NCBI GenBank assembly: GCA_947462335.1
Contig: OX381720.1
Span: 62,703,946-62,767,945, forward strand
Source: Harmothoe impar
Lineage: Eukaryota > Annelida > Polychaeta > Phyllodocida > Polynoidae
Length of the DNA stretch: 64,000 bases
Direction of reading: 5' to 3'
Position numbers and translations under genes: made by a program. Below the pieces are notes generated by a model. That model made no database searches. It saw only the letters and a list, made by a program, of their open reading frames with translations, and was not told the DNA's origin. Positions within the stretch are counted from its first letter, which is position 1; each line of letters starts with the position of its first letter. This document shows, piece by piece, positions 1 through 11,958 of the stretch.

Positions 1-59
1 TAATTATATAGAAGCATGTGTGGTGATGTACCATTATGCATCATTATACTATACCTTCT

Positions 60-600
60 AGAGGTGTACCAGCTTGGCCGAATGAGTTCTTGATCCGGTC
101 GGGGCTGGTACTACCCGGTTGCATCACTGCCTGGTTACTAACCCCGGCCAAGGAACTTCACCAGGCCCGGTTACCTGCCCAGCGTGGCTGCAATTTTAAC
201 TGTGTTTCCTCTGCTTGCCTGGCCCGGCCCGGACAACCAGGGGTCGCCACCATCCTGCTATATAAGGCAGGCCTCTGCTGGTCGCTGGAAGTTCCTACTG
301 GTAACAGACCTATGAGGATACTTACTGAGGACCTATGAGGTGCTGCTACTACAAGACTCCACTAACAGAACCTTGGACTGGACTCTGCTGATGTCTAATA
401 AGATACACTGAATGTACACTTGATCATGCCAATCCTAAGCTTCAACATCCTGAATAAAGAAGGCTCTTTACAACCGTACAACCACCAGTGTTAGTTCCTT
501 GGGAGGTTAGCCAAAGTCATATGATCCTAACAGTTACCTAGTAGTCAGATAGACGGTTCCCCAAAAGTCCCTAGTCCTAGCCTACCACCCAAGTATTGGA
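60..600 (+). repeat. Solo-LTR-like repeat with TATA box and poly(A) signal
   Basis: A GC-richer block than its surroundings carries a TATATAAGG box near 260 and an AATAAA signal near 453, spaced as in the U3-R-U5 of a retroelement LTR. No gag or pol sequence adjoins it. The ends were not fixed. A fragment of another promoter-bearing repeat is an alternative. Confidence 0.35.
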
Positions 601-805
601 ATCACTACACATGTTAACAAATAAATTGTTTTAAATTCAGTGAAATGATCAAACACACAATTATTTAAAATTTATGCACAGAATGACATAAAAAGTGACA
701 AGATCCTTGTTGTAAGAGAATTCGTTCCTTCAAAGTCCTTTCCTAGCAAAAATTTCATCAAGAACCTTAGTTTCCTCATCATGTTTCCAACTTTGTATTC
801 TTTAG

Positions 806-988
806 GGAAGTCATGTGCTGTCCCAGACATTGACAATGTGGTTTTTGATCCACCGTGTGGTCCATATCTCTATGACCATGAGATGACCGTGGAATGTAAA
901 GCTGGATATGATTTAGCAGATGGAAGTTTGTCCTACCCTATCAAGTGCCTGGATACAGGCATGTGGAACTACACTGAGCAATGCACAA
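806..988 (+). CDS. Gene A CCP exon 1 (type a)
   Basis: The acceptor is TTTAG/GG and the donor A/GTAAGT. The module has the CCP cysteines and keeps the hallmark tryptophan (TGMWNYTEQC). The PPCGPY segment carries an extra cysteine not seen in the other type a modules. Confidence 0.85.
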
Positions 989-3900
989 GTAAGTAAAAAA
1001 TCCTTAAAAAATCCTTTGTTCACCCAAAATATATTGGGAGTTAGTATGTTGATAAATATCTCCACTCCAACAAACAACAATGGTACATGCTGGTAGATTA
1101 AAGATTTACAGCAAATATTTAATTGCTTGATACCATTGTTCTTTGAGTTAAACTTAGTATGAGACCTACTTCATTTGCATGCACTGATCCAGATATGTAA
1201 CATTATTCAGAAAAGTTCTGTTATTAAAATAATACTAAAGTTTCCTCTGGGATATAAAAAAACACTGAGCAGCTGTACAGCAGTAGAAATGTAAACTCAC
1301 AGTTAACCGGCCTATCTTGAAAATGTAAGGGATCTTTCAGAACTTACTCCCTGAAAATTAACAGCTTAATTATGTTGATTTCCATGAATGATTAAATAGC
1401 ATAGGTATGATAACATTTTCTGATTATTAGAAATCCTGTTATTTTCTTTCACAGAGGTACAGTGTGAGTCTTTCACTGTAGACAATGCAGTGTTAGATCC
1501 CGATAGTGGCACATTTGAGTATGAAGACACAGTAAATGTGACGTGTGAGGCTGGGTATGTGCTGAGTGATGGGACCAGTACTACAGTCAATGTCACCTGC
1601 ACAGGCAGTGGGAGCTGGGATAAGAATCCATTCTGCAGTAGTAAGTATTACACTTTATGTTTGAAAATGATTTTGAGCTCATGTTGCTTTTCTGGAGGAA
1701 TATGCTAGTTTACTCGTTGCTCTTAGTTTAGGCCAAACAATATGCCTTTTTTATACTTTATATGATTCTCAACTATAACATGTTTTAGGGAAACCATGTG
1801 TAACCCCAGAATTGGAAAATGTGGTTGTTGATCCCCCGTATGGACCATATGTGTATGAAGACGTGTTAAATGTGACGTGTAGAACTGGATATGAGTTGTC
1901 AGACGGCAGTGAATCCTACAGCTGTGAGTGCCTGGATACCGGGATGACAGACTGCACAGAAACATGCACCAGTGAGTATTCGCCATGTTATGGATTCATT
2001 ATTAGTTTGAAATGCCCTTTCACAATACAGTTTAGTATATGTTAGACTTATTAACAAGAATTAGAGTACACAAATGTTTTCTTCCAAATATCTCAATTTC
2101 TAGGCTGCACATGTAGATGTTTTCATCCTTTATACTAATCTATGAATTAGTAAAGATCGACCCTGCAATTATGCATATCATGATTGCTAAGTAGCAAACT
2201 CCTGGGATCCTCACAATTAGTTTGTTTTGATTTGTTTTGATGCATCATTGCAGTCCGTTTCAGACGTACCATTGTTTGATGTCTTTCAGTTAAGTTGTGT
2301 GCACCCATAGTCATCACCGGTGCCACCCTAGATCCACCCAGTGGTCCATACAACTACACAGCATGGGTTAAAGTCAGCTGTGACACTGGCTATGTACTGT
2401 CAGATAATACAACATGTTATGTGTCACAGTGCATGGACGACAAGACATGGAGTTTGGAGGAATCTTGTATGAGTAAGTATAACACTTTAACCAGTCACTC
2501 ATTTGCACATGAAGAGTTGGTCTGAATTTAACAATTATATGATTAGGAGCTGATCAATACCCTGGATAGTTTTTTATTCCAAAAAGTACAACAAGTGAGC
2601 ATCAAAAATATTGAATTCAGAATTTCCCAGTTTGTCATAATTGTTTTAATTCTTTGAAGTCTAAATCACTGTTATGAAGTCAAAACGTGAAGTTCCTGTG
2701 CATCACTGTAAGGTGAAAGCTGCCAGTTCACTCCAAGACATAGAGACGTCACTGACTGATGCCATTTTTATCAAATGTACATTGATTAAAACACTCTTCA
2801 CATATGCTATAACTCAAAGACTTGTTATTGTCCTTTACAGAGGCAACTTGCGAGGCCTTCACTGTAGACAGTGCAGTGTTAGATCCTAATAGTGTCACAT
2901 TTGAGTACGAGGACACAGTAAATGTGACGTGTGACATTGGATATGTGCTAAATGATGGAACAAGTACCTCAATCACAGCAACCTGTACAGCATGTGGAAC
3001 CTGGGACATCATTCCTTCCTGCAGTGGTAGATCTTACATCTTATGCAGTCTATAAATATGCTTGATTTTCTTTTTTAGAAAATGAAAAACTTTATTAAGA
3101 ATTTCATAGATTCATAGGTGCAAAGAGTAATTTCTCCATTTCTATTGTAGTAAATGTGATCTAAAGCGTTCAGATAAAGCACATCTTAATTTTTATTAAA
3201 TCATGGTACAGTAAATTAAGATGTTGAATGTCTTTTGTAGCTAAGAAATGCTCTGCCGAGTCCCTACCTAACTCCTTGTTGAAGGATGGCAGCCTGCCTG
3301 AGCTGAGTGTTGGCATTACACTCAATGTGGTCTGTGCTGACGAGTACCTGACGTCTGATGCAGAGAGGATCTACGAGTCTACATGTGAACTTGGAGGGGT
3401 CTGGAACCACTCTGACAGCTGTACATATGATGGTAAATCTTAGATTCTGCTCTTTCACACATTTACCTGAAATGATTCACAAAAACTGTGCAGTGGTGCG
3501 ACCTTCTAGCCCTTTACACGGGTCAAGAGTGCCGTCAATCTGTATGAATCACCAAAGCATGTTCTAAATTCACATCAAAGTCTCAAGGCTTATCCGGACT
3601 TATTTTTACACCTTTATACATACTTTAACACACTATTGAGTCACTAGCATGTTAATGTATGTTTTACTGTTGTAGCTGCAGATGCCTGTGCAGCAACTAC
3701 TCTGTACAACACAAATCTGACAGACGACACGCTGCCCCTGAGTGTGGACGGGACCACACTGACTGTAGAGTGTGCTGGGGATAAGACTCTCCCAGACGGC
3801 TCTACCACATCATATGACACAACCTGCACTGGCAGCTTTTGGAACTACACAAGATCTTGTGGTTAGTAACAACTACTTTCTTTAAAACTAGGATGTTAGC

Positions 3901-5492
3901 AAACCTATTTATTCTGACACTCTCGGTGTTGAAAGAACAAAGGAGGACAACCGAAGAACAAACAAAATGATAGCATAACAATTGTGGATTAAAATGAGTA
4001 CATTTCTGATAGGATAAAGTATACTCAAGATATCTAAAACTATTTCCGTTCCCTTGCCCTCTCTATTCTCTATGTAGGCATCAAGAGCTGCCAGGACGCT
4101 CTAGAACAAAACCTACCATCAGGAGTATACAAGATCTACCCTGATGTTGCACTAACTGAAATGGAGGTGTACTGTGATATAGGCGATTATATCAGCAATG
4201 AAGCCTGGACCGTGAGGACCATGTTTATGTTTGCCAAAATAATCAAGATAACTTATTTGTATATGCAGTTTTATCCTTTTCAAGAAGTATGGCATTATTG
4301 TTATATATTTGTTGATATCCATACAAGTACAAGACAGTAAATCATTTTGATTAAAAGAACATTGAGTAAGCAGAAATCTACTAGCTAAGAAAAATTATGG
4401 TACCAAACTTTTTATCAGATTCATTCCATCAGGCAATTTATGCATTTTGCCTGTATCAGAAATAAAACATTCTGAACTGACTTCCCATGGCATTCATCCT
4501 ATTTTACTTCAGGTAAGAACAGGGAAATATGATGATACAGGCAATTTATGCTTTTCTCTTTCAGGTTATTCAGCAGAGAGTTGATGGTTCTGTTGACTTC
4601 AACCATAACTGGACTGAGTATGAAAATGGGTTTGGGAACCGTCTGGGTAACTTCTGGCTTGGTCTCAGTAACATGCACAAATTGACAACTAGCGGGACTT
4701 ATAAAGCTGTGTTTGAAGTGACCCAGCCTGGTGGTACTGTGGGCTATGCTTGCTACAACATTTTTACAGTTGGAGATGCTGACAGTGATTACACACTAAA
4801 AAAAGGTGGCTTTAAGCCTGGTGACCCAGATGGTAGGTTCTACTATGAAACTAGAAATGCTAAAATAATTATTCCTATAGTCACTCAGCTGACTGTGCTA
4901 TAGTAACAAAAAAGATACTAGGAGATGTGGTGCCCTGGGGTGACTGAGGCCCGGTAGTGGGGGGTTGATACAACAGATAGGGGTTTTAGACCAGTGGCGA
5001 CACAGACTAGTGGTCAGCCCTGGAACCTGGACCTCAGTTAGTTCAGTATAACCAGCAATCGGTGATAATACAAACATAGATAGACTCCAATATATACCGT
5101 CATAATACAAGTAATATATCTCCCATATACATAGGTATATATGTATGCATTATGGCTTTAAATAACTTTCTGTGACCTACATGTTAATTTCTTAAATTGC
5201 AGCTGGTAATGGGCTCCATGGAATCAGCAGCGATACTGGCATACCGTTCTCAACCCCTGACAACGATAACGATAAGGACACTGCCGGGGCTAACATGCAC
5301 TGTGCTAAGTACTTTGAGTCAGGCTGGTGGTTTAAAGCATGTGGCCAATCCAACTTGAATGGTCCCTATGGAAGTCCACCTAAGGTAGGCTGGGGTGGCA
5401 TCAGCTGGAGAGGTCAAGACTGGATAGGGGAAAATGAGTCGGCCACACAATGCAGGATAATGCTGAATGTTGGGACCTGTCCTATAGTCTAG
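806..5492 (+). CDS. Gene A: multi-CCP (sushi) fibrinogen-related lectin-like protein, 5' end missing
   Basis: The gene is assembled from ten exons: CCP at 806-988, 1455-1640, 1789-1971, 2290-2472, 2841-3026, 3241-3432 and 3676-3861, then FReD at 4078-4211, 4565-4832 and 5203-5492, ending in TAG. Every CCP exon is 183-192 bp and phase 1-1, so each encodes one exchangeable module. The FReD shows the GIKSCQDA start, a W..IQQRVDGS core, an acidic calcium-site-like DNDNDKD and the GWWF..C..SNLNGPYG block near the C-terminus. Fibrinogen-related domains bind sugars or acetyl groups and CCP modules bind proteins, so a secreted recognition molecule is likely (inference). No signal-peptide exon is visible in 1-805, so the 5' end lies outside the window. 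It is paralogous to gene B, with fewer CCPs. An AATAAA lies at about 5834. Confidence 0.85.
1455..1640 (+). CDS. Gene A CCP exon 2 (type c)
   Basis: The acceptor is TTTCACAG/AG and the donor A/GTAAGT. The module has the canonical four cysteines and the tryptophan (GSGSWDKNPFC). The preceding 466-bp intron holds no type b exon, so the a-b-c order seen in gene B is broken here. Confidence 0.88.
1789..1971 (+). CDS. Gene A CCP exon 3 (type a, six cysteines)
   Basis: The acceptor is TTTTAG/GG and the donor A/GTGAGT. The module reads [11 protein letters not shown] then [16 protein letters not shown]. The tryptophan is replaced and two extra cysteines are present, as in most type a modules of gene B. 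Confidence 0.87.
2290..2472 (+). CDS. Gene A CCP exon 4 (type b)
   Basis: The acceptor is CTTTCAG/TT and the donor A/GTAAGT. The module reads [17 protein letters not shown] and keeps the late tryptophan in DDKTWSLEESC. An additional cysteine in NTTCYVSQC makes five. Confidence 0.87.
2841..3026 (+). CDS. Gene A CCP exon 5 (type c)
   Basis: The acceptor is CCTTTACAG/AG and the donor G/GTAGAT, weaker than its neighbours. It contains [19 protein letters not shown] and TACGTWDIIPSC, with five cysteines. Confidence 0.86.
3241..3432 (+). CDS. Gene A CCP exon 6 (type d)
   Basis: The acceptor is TTTTGTAG/CT and the donor G/GTAAAT. The module has KKCSAESLPNSLLKDG then LGGVWNHSDSC. Its only close match in the window is gene B exon 30063-30254. 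Types d and e always sit next to the FReD. Confidence 0.87.
3676..3861 (+). CDS. Gene A CCP exon 7 (type e)
   Basis: The acceptor is TGTTGTAG/CT and the donor G/GTTAGT. The module has CAATTLYNTNLTDD then GSFWNYTRSC. It is the last CCP before the fibrinogen-related domain and matches gene B exon 30515-30700. Confidence 0.87.
4078..4211 (+). CDS. Gene A FReD exon 1
   Basis: The acceptor is TATGTAG/GC. The exon encodes GIKSCQDALEQNLPSGVYKI and CDIGDYISNEAWT, the start of a fibrinogen C-terminal domain. It ends in phase 0 before GTGAGG and is 6 bp longer than its gene B counterpart. Confidence 0.87.
4565..4832 (+). CDS. Gene A FReD exon 2
   Basis: The acceptor is CTCTTTCAG/GT. The exon encodes VIQQRVDGSVDFNHNWTEY, then GFGNRLGNFWLGLSNMHKL, the central FReD block. 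The donor is G/GTAGGT. Confidence 0.9.
5203..5492 (+). CDS. Gene A FReD exon 3 (C-terminus)
   Basis: The acceptor is AATTGCAG/CT. The exon encodes the acidic DNDNDKD loop, HCAKYFESGWWFKACGQSNL and a GGISWRG turn, then stops at TAG. The acidic loop resembles the FReD calcium site. The usual MKIRP-like end is replaced by a short CRIMLNVGTCPIV tail. Confidence 0.88.
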
Positions 5493-5883
5493 AGAATTAA
5501 GGGAAATATACTTTATTTTTGGATAAAAGTGCCAAAGTTGGTTTATTGGTAGATAAATATATGTTATCGAATATATTCCTTGCTCCAAACAAAAAGTGTC
5601 CTGCAACACCATTTTTGGGTCATTTTCCTGAAAAATGTGAAATACGACAACAATAATTTTATAAGTTAATCTTTTACAAATTAAGATTCCTGTTTATTTC
5701 AATGATTTTGGTGATCACATTTCAAAATGGCTGACAAACGGCGATAGCATGGAAATTTCTTTTGGAGCAAGGAAAAAAGTGAAAGTACTAGGTTCAAAGC
5801 ATCTGTAAAAAAAAATTGGCACTTTTATCCAGTAATAAAGTATAATGCCAATTCGTTCCCTTAATGCACTAGACTACTTCTTG
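5493..5883. other. 3' flank of gene A
   Basis: AT-rich non-coding sequence and probable 3' UTR; a possible poly(A) signal AATAAA lies at about 5834. Nothing else was recognised. Confidence 0.4.
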
Positions 5884-6010
5884 AATGGCCCCTATGGAAA
5901 TCCATCCAAGGTTGGCTGGGGTCGAATTATCTGGAGGGGTGCTAGCTCGATCGGGGAAAATGAGTCACACAAAGCAGGACGATGCTGGATGTTGGGATCT
6001 GCTAGCGAGA
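5884..6010 (+). pseudogene. Degenerate duplicate of the last FReD exon
   Basis: The translation shows LNGPYGNPSKVGWGRIIWRG, then IGENES, closely matching the middle of the last gene A exon (5203-5492). The upstream half with the calcium-site loop and WWF motif is missing, and the downstream reading diverges. It lies about 400 bp beyond the intact exon, so it looks like a truncated local duplication. Confidence 0.7.
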
Positions 6011-7259
6011 GGATTGAAGACCAACCCTTAAAAGGGCATGATACCTGACGGCTCCTTATTAATTTGTTGTCACAATGAAGAACACATTATCTTTGACTGG
6101 TTTCAATCTTTGACTAGGTGCCATCTTTGACCTCCTGACAGAATCCTTTTAATTTACACAAAACATAATTTAGAGATTGATACCAGCCTAGAGGCAATGA
6201 ATGAAGTGTAGGTGTAGGTAAAGCATTAGTGTATAATGTTCACACATCAGAAACAAAAAACTGAAATATATCATATATAATCATCAAATGTTTTTAATAT
6301 ACACCTTTTTTGTGATGTTTTTCACTATCAATAAATCTTTCATCTTATTAGATATGGGTCACTACAATGTGTATTTCCTTTGCTATAATCTATTTCTTCC
6401 TGTACAACACGTATTCTTCATTTTACTTAAGAATGCTTCGACTAAAAGATGCATTTCTTCAGAAGGGATTAATAAATAATGTAGGCATTGACTCAAAATA
6501 AAGTATGCTTGATCCACCAAAAGGTACACAGCTAACTCTAAAATATCTATTTGTTATTCTTTTTGGCTGCAAATATTAGCTCTGCAAAAAAAAGAGCAGT
6601 GCTTTTCTATCGGGGTATACTGCCATGCAGCAGGTTCAAAACAAGAAAACTCGACCCATTCTCCAATTCCTCTTGTCCAGATATTGATACCTAAATTCCT
6701 ACACATGAACATGTCTTAAACATGTTAAATGAGATGAGATGGAATGGTTCAGAACATTTAATGTTCTGAACCATTCCATCTAATCTAATTTCATACCGTA
6801 GAGTTATACTATCTGTGTAGTATTAGTTGTTATTCCAAGAAATCCTGTACATAGGTACAGTCCTCGAAGGCCACTTGTAGCATGTTTTATACATTCAATG
6901 TTGCCTGGGCATTATGTACCTGTTCAGCCCAACTGGTTAACTACTGAACCAGCATTTCTTTACCCAAGATGCTGTCTGTACCAGTTAAACAAAAATACTT
7001 CTATATTCTATGACTTCCATCTCCTTTAACGCCTCCCCTCATGAACCCCTTTTTATCCTTAAGCCCTTTTTGAGTACCTCACCATTCTCCCACCCCCTTA
7101 TTACCACCTTTCCCCAACACCTCTGTAGCACCAATAGCTAATGAGGTCACAGTATAACCAAATATATATCACTTGATAATATTTTTGAAGACCTAAATTG
7201 GCAAGACAAGCAAGACGCATTGTCACAATTAAGGATCAACACAATTAAACAGTAATGAC
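6011..7259. other. Intergenic, no gene recognised
   Basis: AT-rich DNA. The only structure seen is a strong hairpin at 6737-6781, listed separately. Confidence 0.4.
6737..6781. repeat. Perfect hairpin with 22-bp arms
   Basis: AGATGGAATGGTTCAGAACA at 6737 begins a 22-base arm. Its exact reverse complement follows after a single-base spacer (6759) and ends at 6781. Confidence 0.9.
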
Positions 7260-7640
7260 ACGCAGGGTGGTATTTCAACATTTATTAAGTTCAAACATGC
7301 GCATAGAAGCACTCTGACTGTGACAATTCAAGTAGACAATTCATATTTCAATTGAACACGTTTTATGCAGTTATGGAACACAAGTAGTAACATTTAGACA
7401 TGACTTGCAAACCGTGAACATAAAGACAAGGGTGGGTGGGTGAGGAAAGTGAAAGACGTGCGTTCCCGGTGGCCGCGGTGAAGAAGTGGCAGAGTTGCAA
7501 TAATTTATTCAACATGACGGATGGGGGTTCCAAGTCTCACTGCCTGAGAACGCGGCGGCGCCACAAGCGTATCAGGTATCACTCAATTACGGTGCCATGT
7601 TGTTCATGGCCCAACAATTGGTGGAACATACTATAAAGTA
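7260..7640 (-). other. Possible minus-strand 3' exon or retroposed transcript end
   Basis: On the minus strand a short GC-rich open stretch (about 7578-7513) ends in TAA. It is followed by about 240 bp and an AATAAA at about 7280. This is GC-rich against its surroundings and laid out like a last coding exon plus 3' UTR. No protein family was recognised and no convincing acceptor was found. Confidence 0.2.
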
Positions 7641-7649
7641 TGAAGTGCC

Positions 7650-8180
7650 ATCCTATTTGGCAATCCCATTGTACATGGCTCGGTGGCCAATGACAACCTT
7701 TCTGGCCAGACGTCAACCCCCTGTTCCCTAAGCTGTGACTGATGCCCAGTTACATACCAGCTTTAAGGCCAATATGTTGGTACCCCTACAGCAACAATTA
7801 TAATGGAATAGGCACAAGCCCCAAACACTATGTATAGGACGGAGGGGCCCTTAACCTTTTAAGGGCTGCATAGTGCTTTAATGTACTCTTGATGCATGGA
7901 TGATGCTCTTGAAAGAAGCATACCACTGCTGTATTCATGCATCATGTATAGACCCTTTTCGGATTGATACTCTCCTGGAGCCTCAACATGATGCATAGAT
8001 GCAGCCCTGGGAAAGGAATATTGTTATATGCCCAAGTCTTATTAACATGAACCACCTCACTCTCTATATGGACAGACTTCTGCCTGACTATTACTTGCTG
8101 GGCATGTGCCAGTTTTAAGCAGACCTGTGAGGTGTGAGCCAGTTGTTGTAACTAGAACAGCCATTACGGTACCTGACGAG
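7650..8180. repeat. Dispersed repeat with GATGCATG motifs
   Basis: The block carries several copies of GATGCATG/CATCATGC-like motifs. A segment near 7695-7755 (GGCCAGACGTCAACCCC) recurs near 10922. It probably belongs to an old interspersed repeat family. Confidence 0.4.
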
Positions 8181-8199
8181 GCTATATTGGTGTATGTAC

Positions 8200-8570
8200 A
8201 TGCAGGGGTAGACACTAACTTTTTCAGCTGTGGGCCATCCGGGCCCGTAGCTCTAGAAAACTATGGGCCCGGACCAAGATCTGTGGGCCAATAGTCAAAA
8301 TTATGTTTTTTTTAAGAGAAAAAACATGTATATTTCTGATTGTTCTATAAAACACTGAAATCAATATGATTGATTTGGGCACATTTCCCTCTTTCTAACA
8401 ATATATTGCATGACTATAGTTGTCAGGCAAACTTTCTTTAAATGTCTTCCAAATACTCCTGTGGGCCACCCGGGCCCGTAGGAATGCTATTTTGCAGAAA
8501 ACTACGGGCCAGGACCAATAACTACGGGCCATTGGCTCCCGGGCCAGCGTTAGGTCTACCCCTGTACATG
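8200..8570. repeat. Paired GGGCCCG-rich repeats
   Basis: GTGGGCCATCCGGGCCCGTAG near 8231 recurs as GTGGGCCACCCGGGCCCGTAG near 8462, and both copies go on to an ACTAYGGGCC tract. A related block is at 13709-14000. This looks like an interspersed repeat with partial copies. Confidence 0.45.
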
Positions 8571-8648
8571 TATAAAGTATACATGCATGTACACATCCAC
8601 ATGGACTGTAATTGCCCATCTAACTGCAGATATGCCTGTAAACATCCA

Positions 8649-8936
8649 TTGGCGGACCCAAGGGGTGGGTGGGGGGGGGGTCGACGGGCTTTGGCACCCC
8701 TCCCCAATCCATCTAATATCCAACTTTTTTCTGACGATTATCAAAGCTCAGACGATAATGAAAGCATTTTTTCCTCATAAAAATACTTTACCAACCCAAA
8801 TAATAGAGGCTAGATTCTTAACATGCTTTGTTCCAAAATGCCTCAAAATGTACTTCGTTTGCGTTGCGTGGGGGAACACCTTAGGTTGGCCAGTTTTAGG
8901 CCCCCCCATCTAGACAATCCTGGATCCGCCACTGAC
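8649..8936. mobile_element. MITE-like element with GGCGGAYCC termini
   Basis: The left end reads TGGCGGACCCAAGG and the right end is close to its reverse complement (CCTGGATCCGCCA). The 290-bp interior contains a G run and no coding sequence. Short length and inverted ends suggest a non-autonomous DNA transposon; no target duplication was established. Confidence 0.5.
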
Positions 8937-10249
8937 ATCTATTCATTGTGTTCATTTCTTTTTATGATGCATGGATGTAGGCCTGGTAAGTCTGCTCTTC
9001 AGACCTGTATTTATGCATCATGCCAATCCTTTAATAGTGTAACCACCTTTAAGGTGGGTCGCTACCCTTAGATTTCTTCAAATTCTAAAATCTATCAGAA
9101 TGGGATAATATTGCATAGCCAGATACATGTATATATTCCCTACACTCTGTTTAGATTATTTTAAGCAAAATTGTGCATTTTGTAATACTTTGAATACTTG
9201 ATTTAATGGGAACTGATAATATTTCTTTTATTTTTAAATGAGCTAGTACATTGCAGATATTTACTATTTAGAACACTATAGATGCTATGATATGGCTCGA
9301 AATAACCAAGGGTATAAATCAGGACAATTTTAAATATAGATTGTTACCGTTTAACCCATCATGCAATGTTATTAATTTAGTCATTTTTTGGCATTATTTT
9401 TCATTTTCAAAGGTCCAAAATCCTAAAATTATGCCCGGGACCGCCTATCAAAATTACTTATATGTTAGCAAATGATCTGAACTATTTTCTGAGAGAGTTT
9501 AAAAAAATTCTGTTAATACTGAATACTTTAATTAGCCACTCAGGCTACAAATAATGATGATTTCTTTGTATTTCTTGTACCCAGAATGCCATGGCGTAAA
9601 ATTGTAAAATTATTTTTCCAGTAAAGGAAAACATATAGGCTTTTCACAAGTGATGTTTTACATTTCTGCGCATAATGGTTGATATAAAAAGAAATCATGG
9701 AAGTTTTCACATTTTTTCTCATTGTCAGAAAAAAATCAAAATACTTTAATTTTTCAAAATTCTATATCTAAAAAAGTAGTTCGGGACCCCCTTTATTTCT
9801 TTAGGGAGATTCTGTTAACTTTCAGTGACTTTGACCCAAGGGTAGCGACCCACCTTAAGGCTGATACCATGCAGTACTGCAGTGTGACTTACATGTATCA
9901 TGAGGACAAAGGGCAATACATCAAAGTACTATGCTGCCCATAATGAGTTAGGCTACAGCCTCTATGTGTACATACCTGCTTAGTGTCCCAGCTACAGTTA
10001 ATAATGTCTTTGAAATACTGGGAGTTATAATATAGAAAAATTAGAAGAAATATATAGTACATTATTACTGCAATTTCCAGTGTATAACCAGTGGGGGAAC
10101 CAGTCCTTCAATGCAGGTTATACAATATTCTCAAAGTTAGTAGGAATATAAGGTAATAATTTTGTTTTCTATGGATGATTATTCCCATTTAAAACCAATA
10201 AATTTGTTTGTTAAGGACAATAATTTATACTGCTTAGTAACACCTAGAA
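8937..10249. other. Intergenic, no gene recognised
   Basis: AT-rich sequence. A GTGGGTCGCTACCCTTAGA motif near 9054 recurs inverted near 9836 (AAGGGTAGCGACCCACCTTA), which suggests the ends of an approximately 800-bp element. No coding sequence was recognised. Confidence 0.35.
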
Positions 10250-10691
10250 CCTTCTCCAACCTGAAGAATCTGGGATGATATCATGCACAGTTGGCAAAGA
10301 CATGACGGCGTGTTACAAGGTCTGGTTACTGCTGTGACTGCTGTGTCTGGTGCAGGGCGGCTCTCTGTAAGGCCCACATGCAGACTGAGTGCTTCATGTC
10401 ACCACATCTTGGTGGGGGTTTGATAACTCTATATACATACAAGTAATGAGGCCAGTTCGGTTATTTAAACATTTAGAAAGTAATCAATGAAAATATACCA
10501 CATAGTTGAACATAGAAATTGAGATTTGTCTAGGTTTGTTGGAGGTAATTTGGGCAATGTGAAACACTTCATGGCCTAAGGGGTCAGTAACAAATGCTAT
10601 ATTATACACCAGTTGCATGACAGTGGCACCGATGTCTCTTTGTGTGCTTGGTCATGCATGGCAGGTACGTACATTTGGGGAGGGCCCTGAA
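10250..10691. repeat. Direct repeat copy 1 (about 400 bp)
   Basis: The segment from GTTGGCAAAGACATGAC to GGGGAGGGCCCTGAA is repeated in the same orientation at about 11550-11958, diverged but colinear throughout. It may be a local duplication or two copies of one interspersed repeat. Confidence 0.65.
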
Positions 10692-11249
10692 TATATGTTT
10701 ACATATACATACCTAAAACTTGGTTTACTCAACCATCTTCATCATTAATCTGCCAAACTATGACACCTTCTTAGATGACATCATTCACATAATATGATAC
10801 ATTATGGACAACATGTGACTTTATTCCCCATTACACTACACCTACTTATAGTGGGTGGTACATATTATAACACACAGTCCTGTCCATAAACCAGCAGAAA
10901 GTGCCTCCTTGTGCCACCTTTCTTGGCCAGACGTCAACCCCTGCTCTCTAAGCTGTTCCTGCTGCCAATTTGTGTACTGTCATGTGTCTTAACTATTAGA
11001 GGACAGCATAACGCTTTAATGTTTCATCTTCCCTCAAAGTCAGGATGCATATTTTTACCTAAGTTAGGCTTATACACAATATTTTACAGTATATACATAT
11101 AGTTAAAAAGTGTTAGATAACTCTTAGTCTGTTAGATTATATCCTGTATGTATACATTCTTGCCCAGTACATGGATATGGAAATAGTCAAAAATAATTCT
11201 CCATTACACTTCACTGGGATAGTTTTGGTATATTTCTAGTACACAATCA

Positions 11250-11535
11250 GTTCCCTCCCCCTCCCTCCCTCTCTCTCTCTCCCTCTCCCTCACTCCCTCC
11301 CTCTCCCTCCCTCTCACACCTTATCCCCCTCCCTCCACCTCCCTCCCTCTTCCTCCCTCTTCCTACCTCTTCCTCCCTCTTCCTACCTCTTCCTCCCTCT
11401 TCCTCCCTCTTCCTCCCTCTCTCTTCTCTCCTTCCCTCCCTTTCACTCGCCCTAAATCCCTCTCCCTCCCACCCCCTCCCTCCCTCTCACCCCCTCCCTC
11501 CCTCTCACCCCCTCTTACTCACTCTCTTCTCCCCT
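11250..11535. repeat. Polypyrimidine (CCCTCCCT) tract
   Basis: Almost all C and T on the plus strand for about 280 bp, built from CTCCCTCC and TTCCTCCC units. It lies between the two direct-repeat copies. Confidence 0.9.
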
Positions 11536-11549
11536 TCCTTCCATTGGAA

Positions 11550-11958
11550 ACCTCTGTCAGCCTGAGTAATGTGGGTTAACGTTATGCAAAGTTGGCAAAG
11601 ATGTGACAGCCTATTACAAGGTCTGGTTACTGCTCTGTAAGGCTGACAAGGAGACTGAATGCTTCATGTAACCACATCTTTATGGGTTTGGATATCTCTA
11701 TACATAGAAACAACCAAGCAAGTTTTGCTTGTTAAAACATTTAGAAGGTACTCAATGAGAATATACTACATTATTGTATATATAAGATATGAGAACTGTC
11801 TAGTTTTGTAGAGGTAGGTTGGTAGATGTGAAACACCTCATGAGCTTAGGGGTCAGTAACTAGTTCTCTCCACATACCAGGTACATGACTGTGGCACCAT
11901 CATGTCTCTAACTGTACATAGTCATGACTGGTATCTACACATGGGGAGGGGCCCTGAA
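11550..11958. repeat. Direct repeat copy 2 (about 400 bp)
   Basis: Colinear diverged copy of 10250-10691; both copies end in GGGGAGG(G)GCCCTGAA. See copy 1. Confidence 0.65.

Noticed and set aside
36..338. 100-codon frame at the left edge
   Set aside because: Lies in an LTR-like GC-rich repeat, spans its TATA box and shows no domain.
8395..8913. Overlapping frames of 60-112 codons
   Set aside because: They run through GGGCCCG repeats and the MITE-like element; no consistent coding signal.
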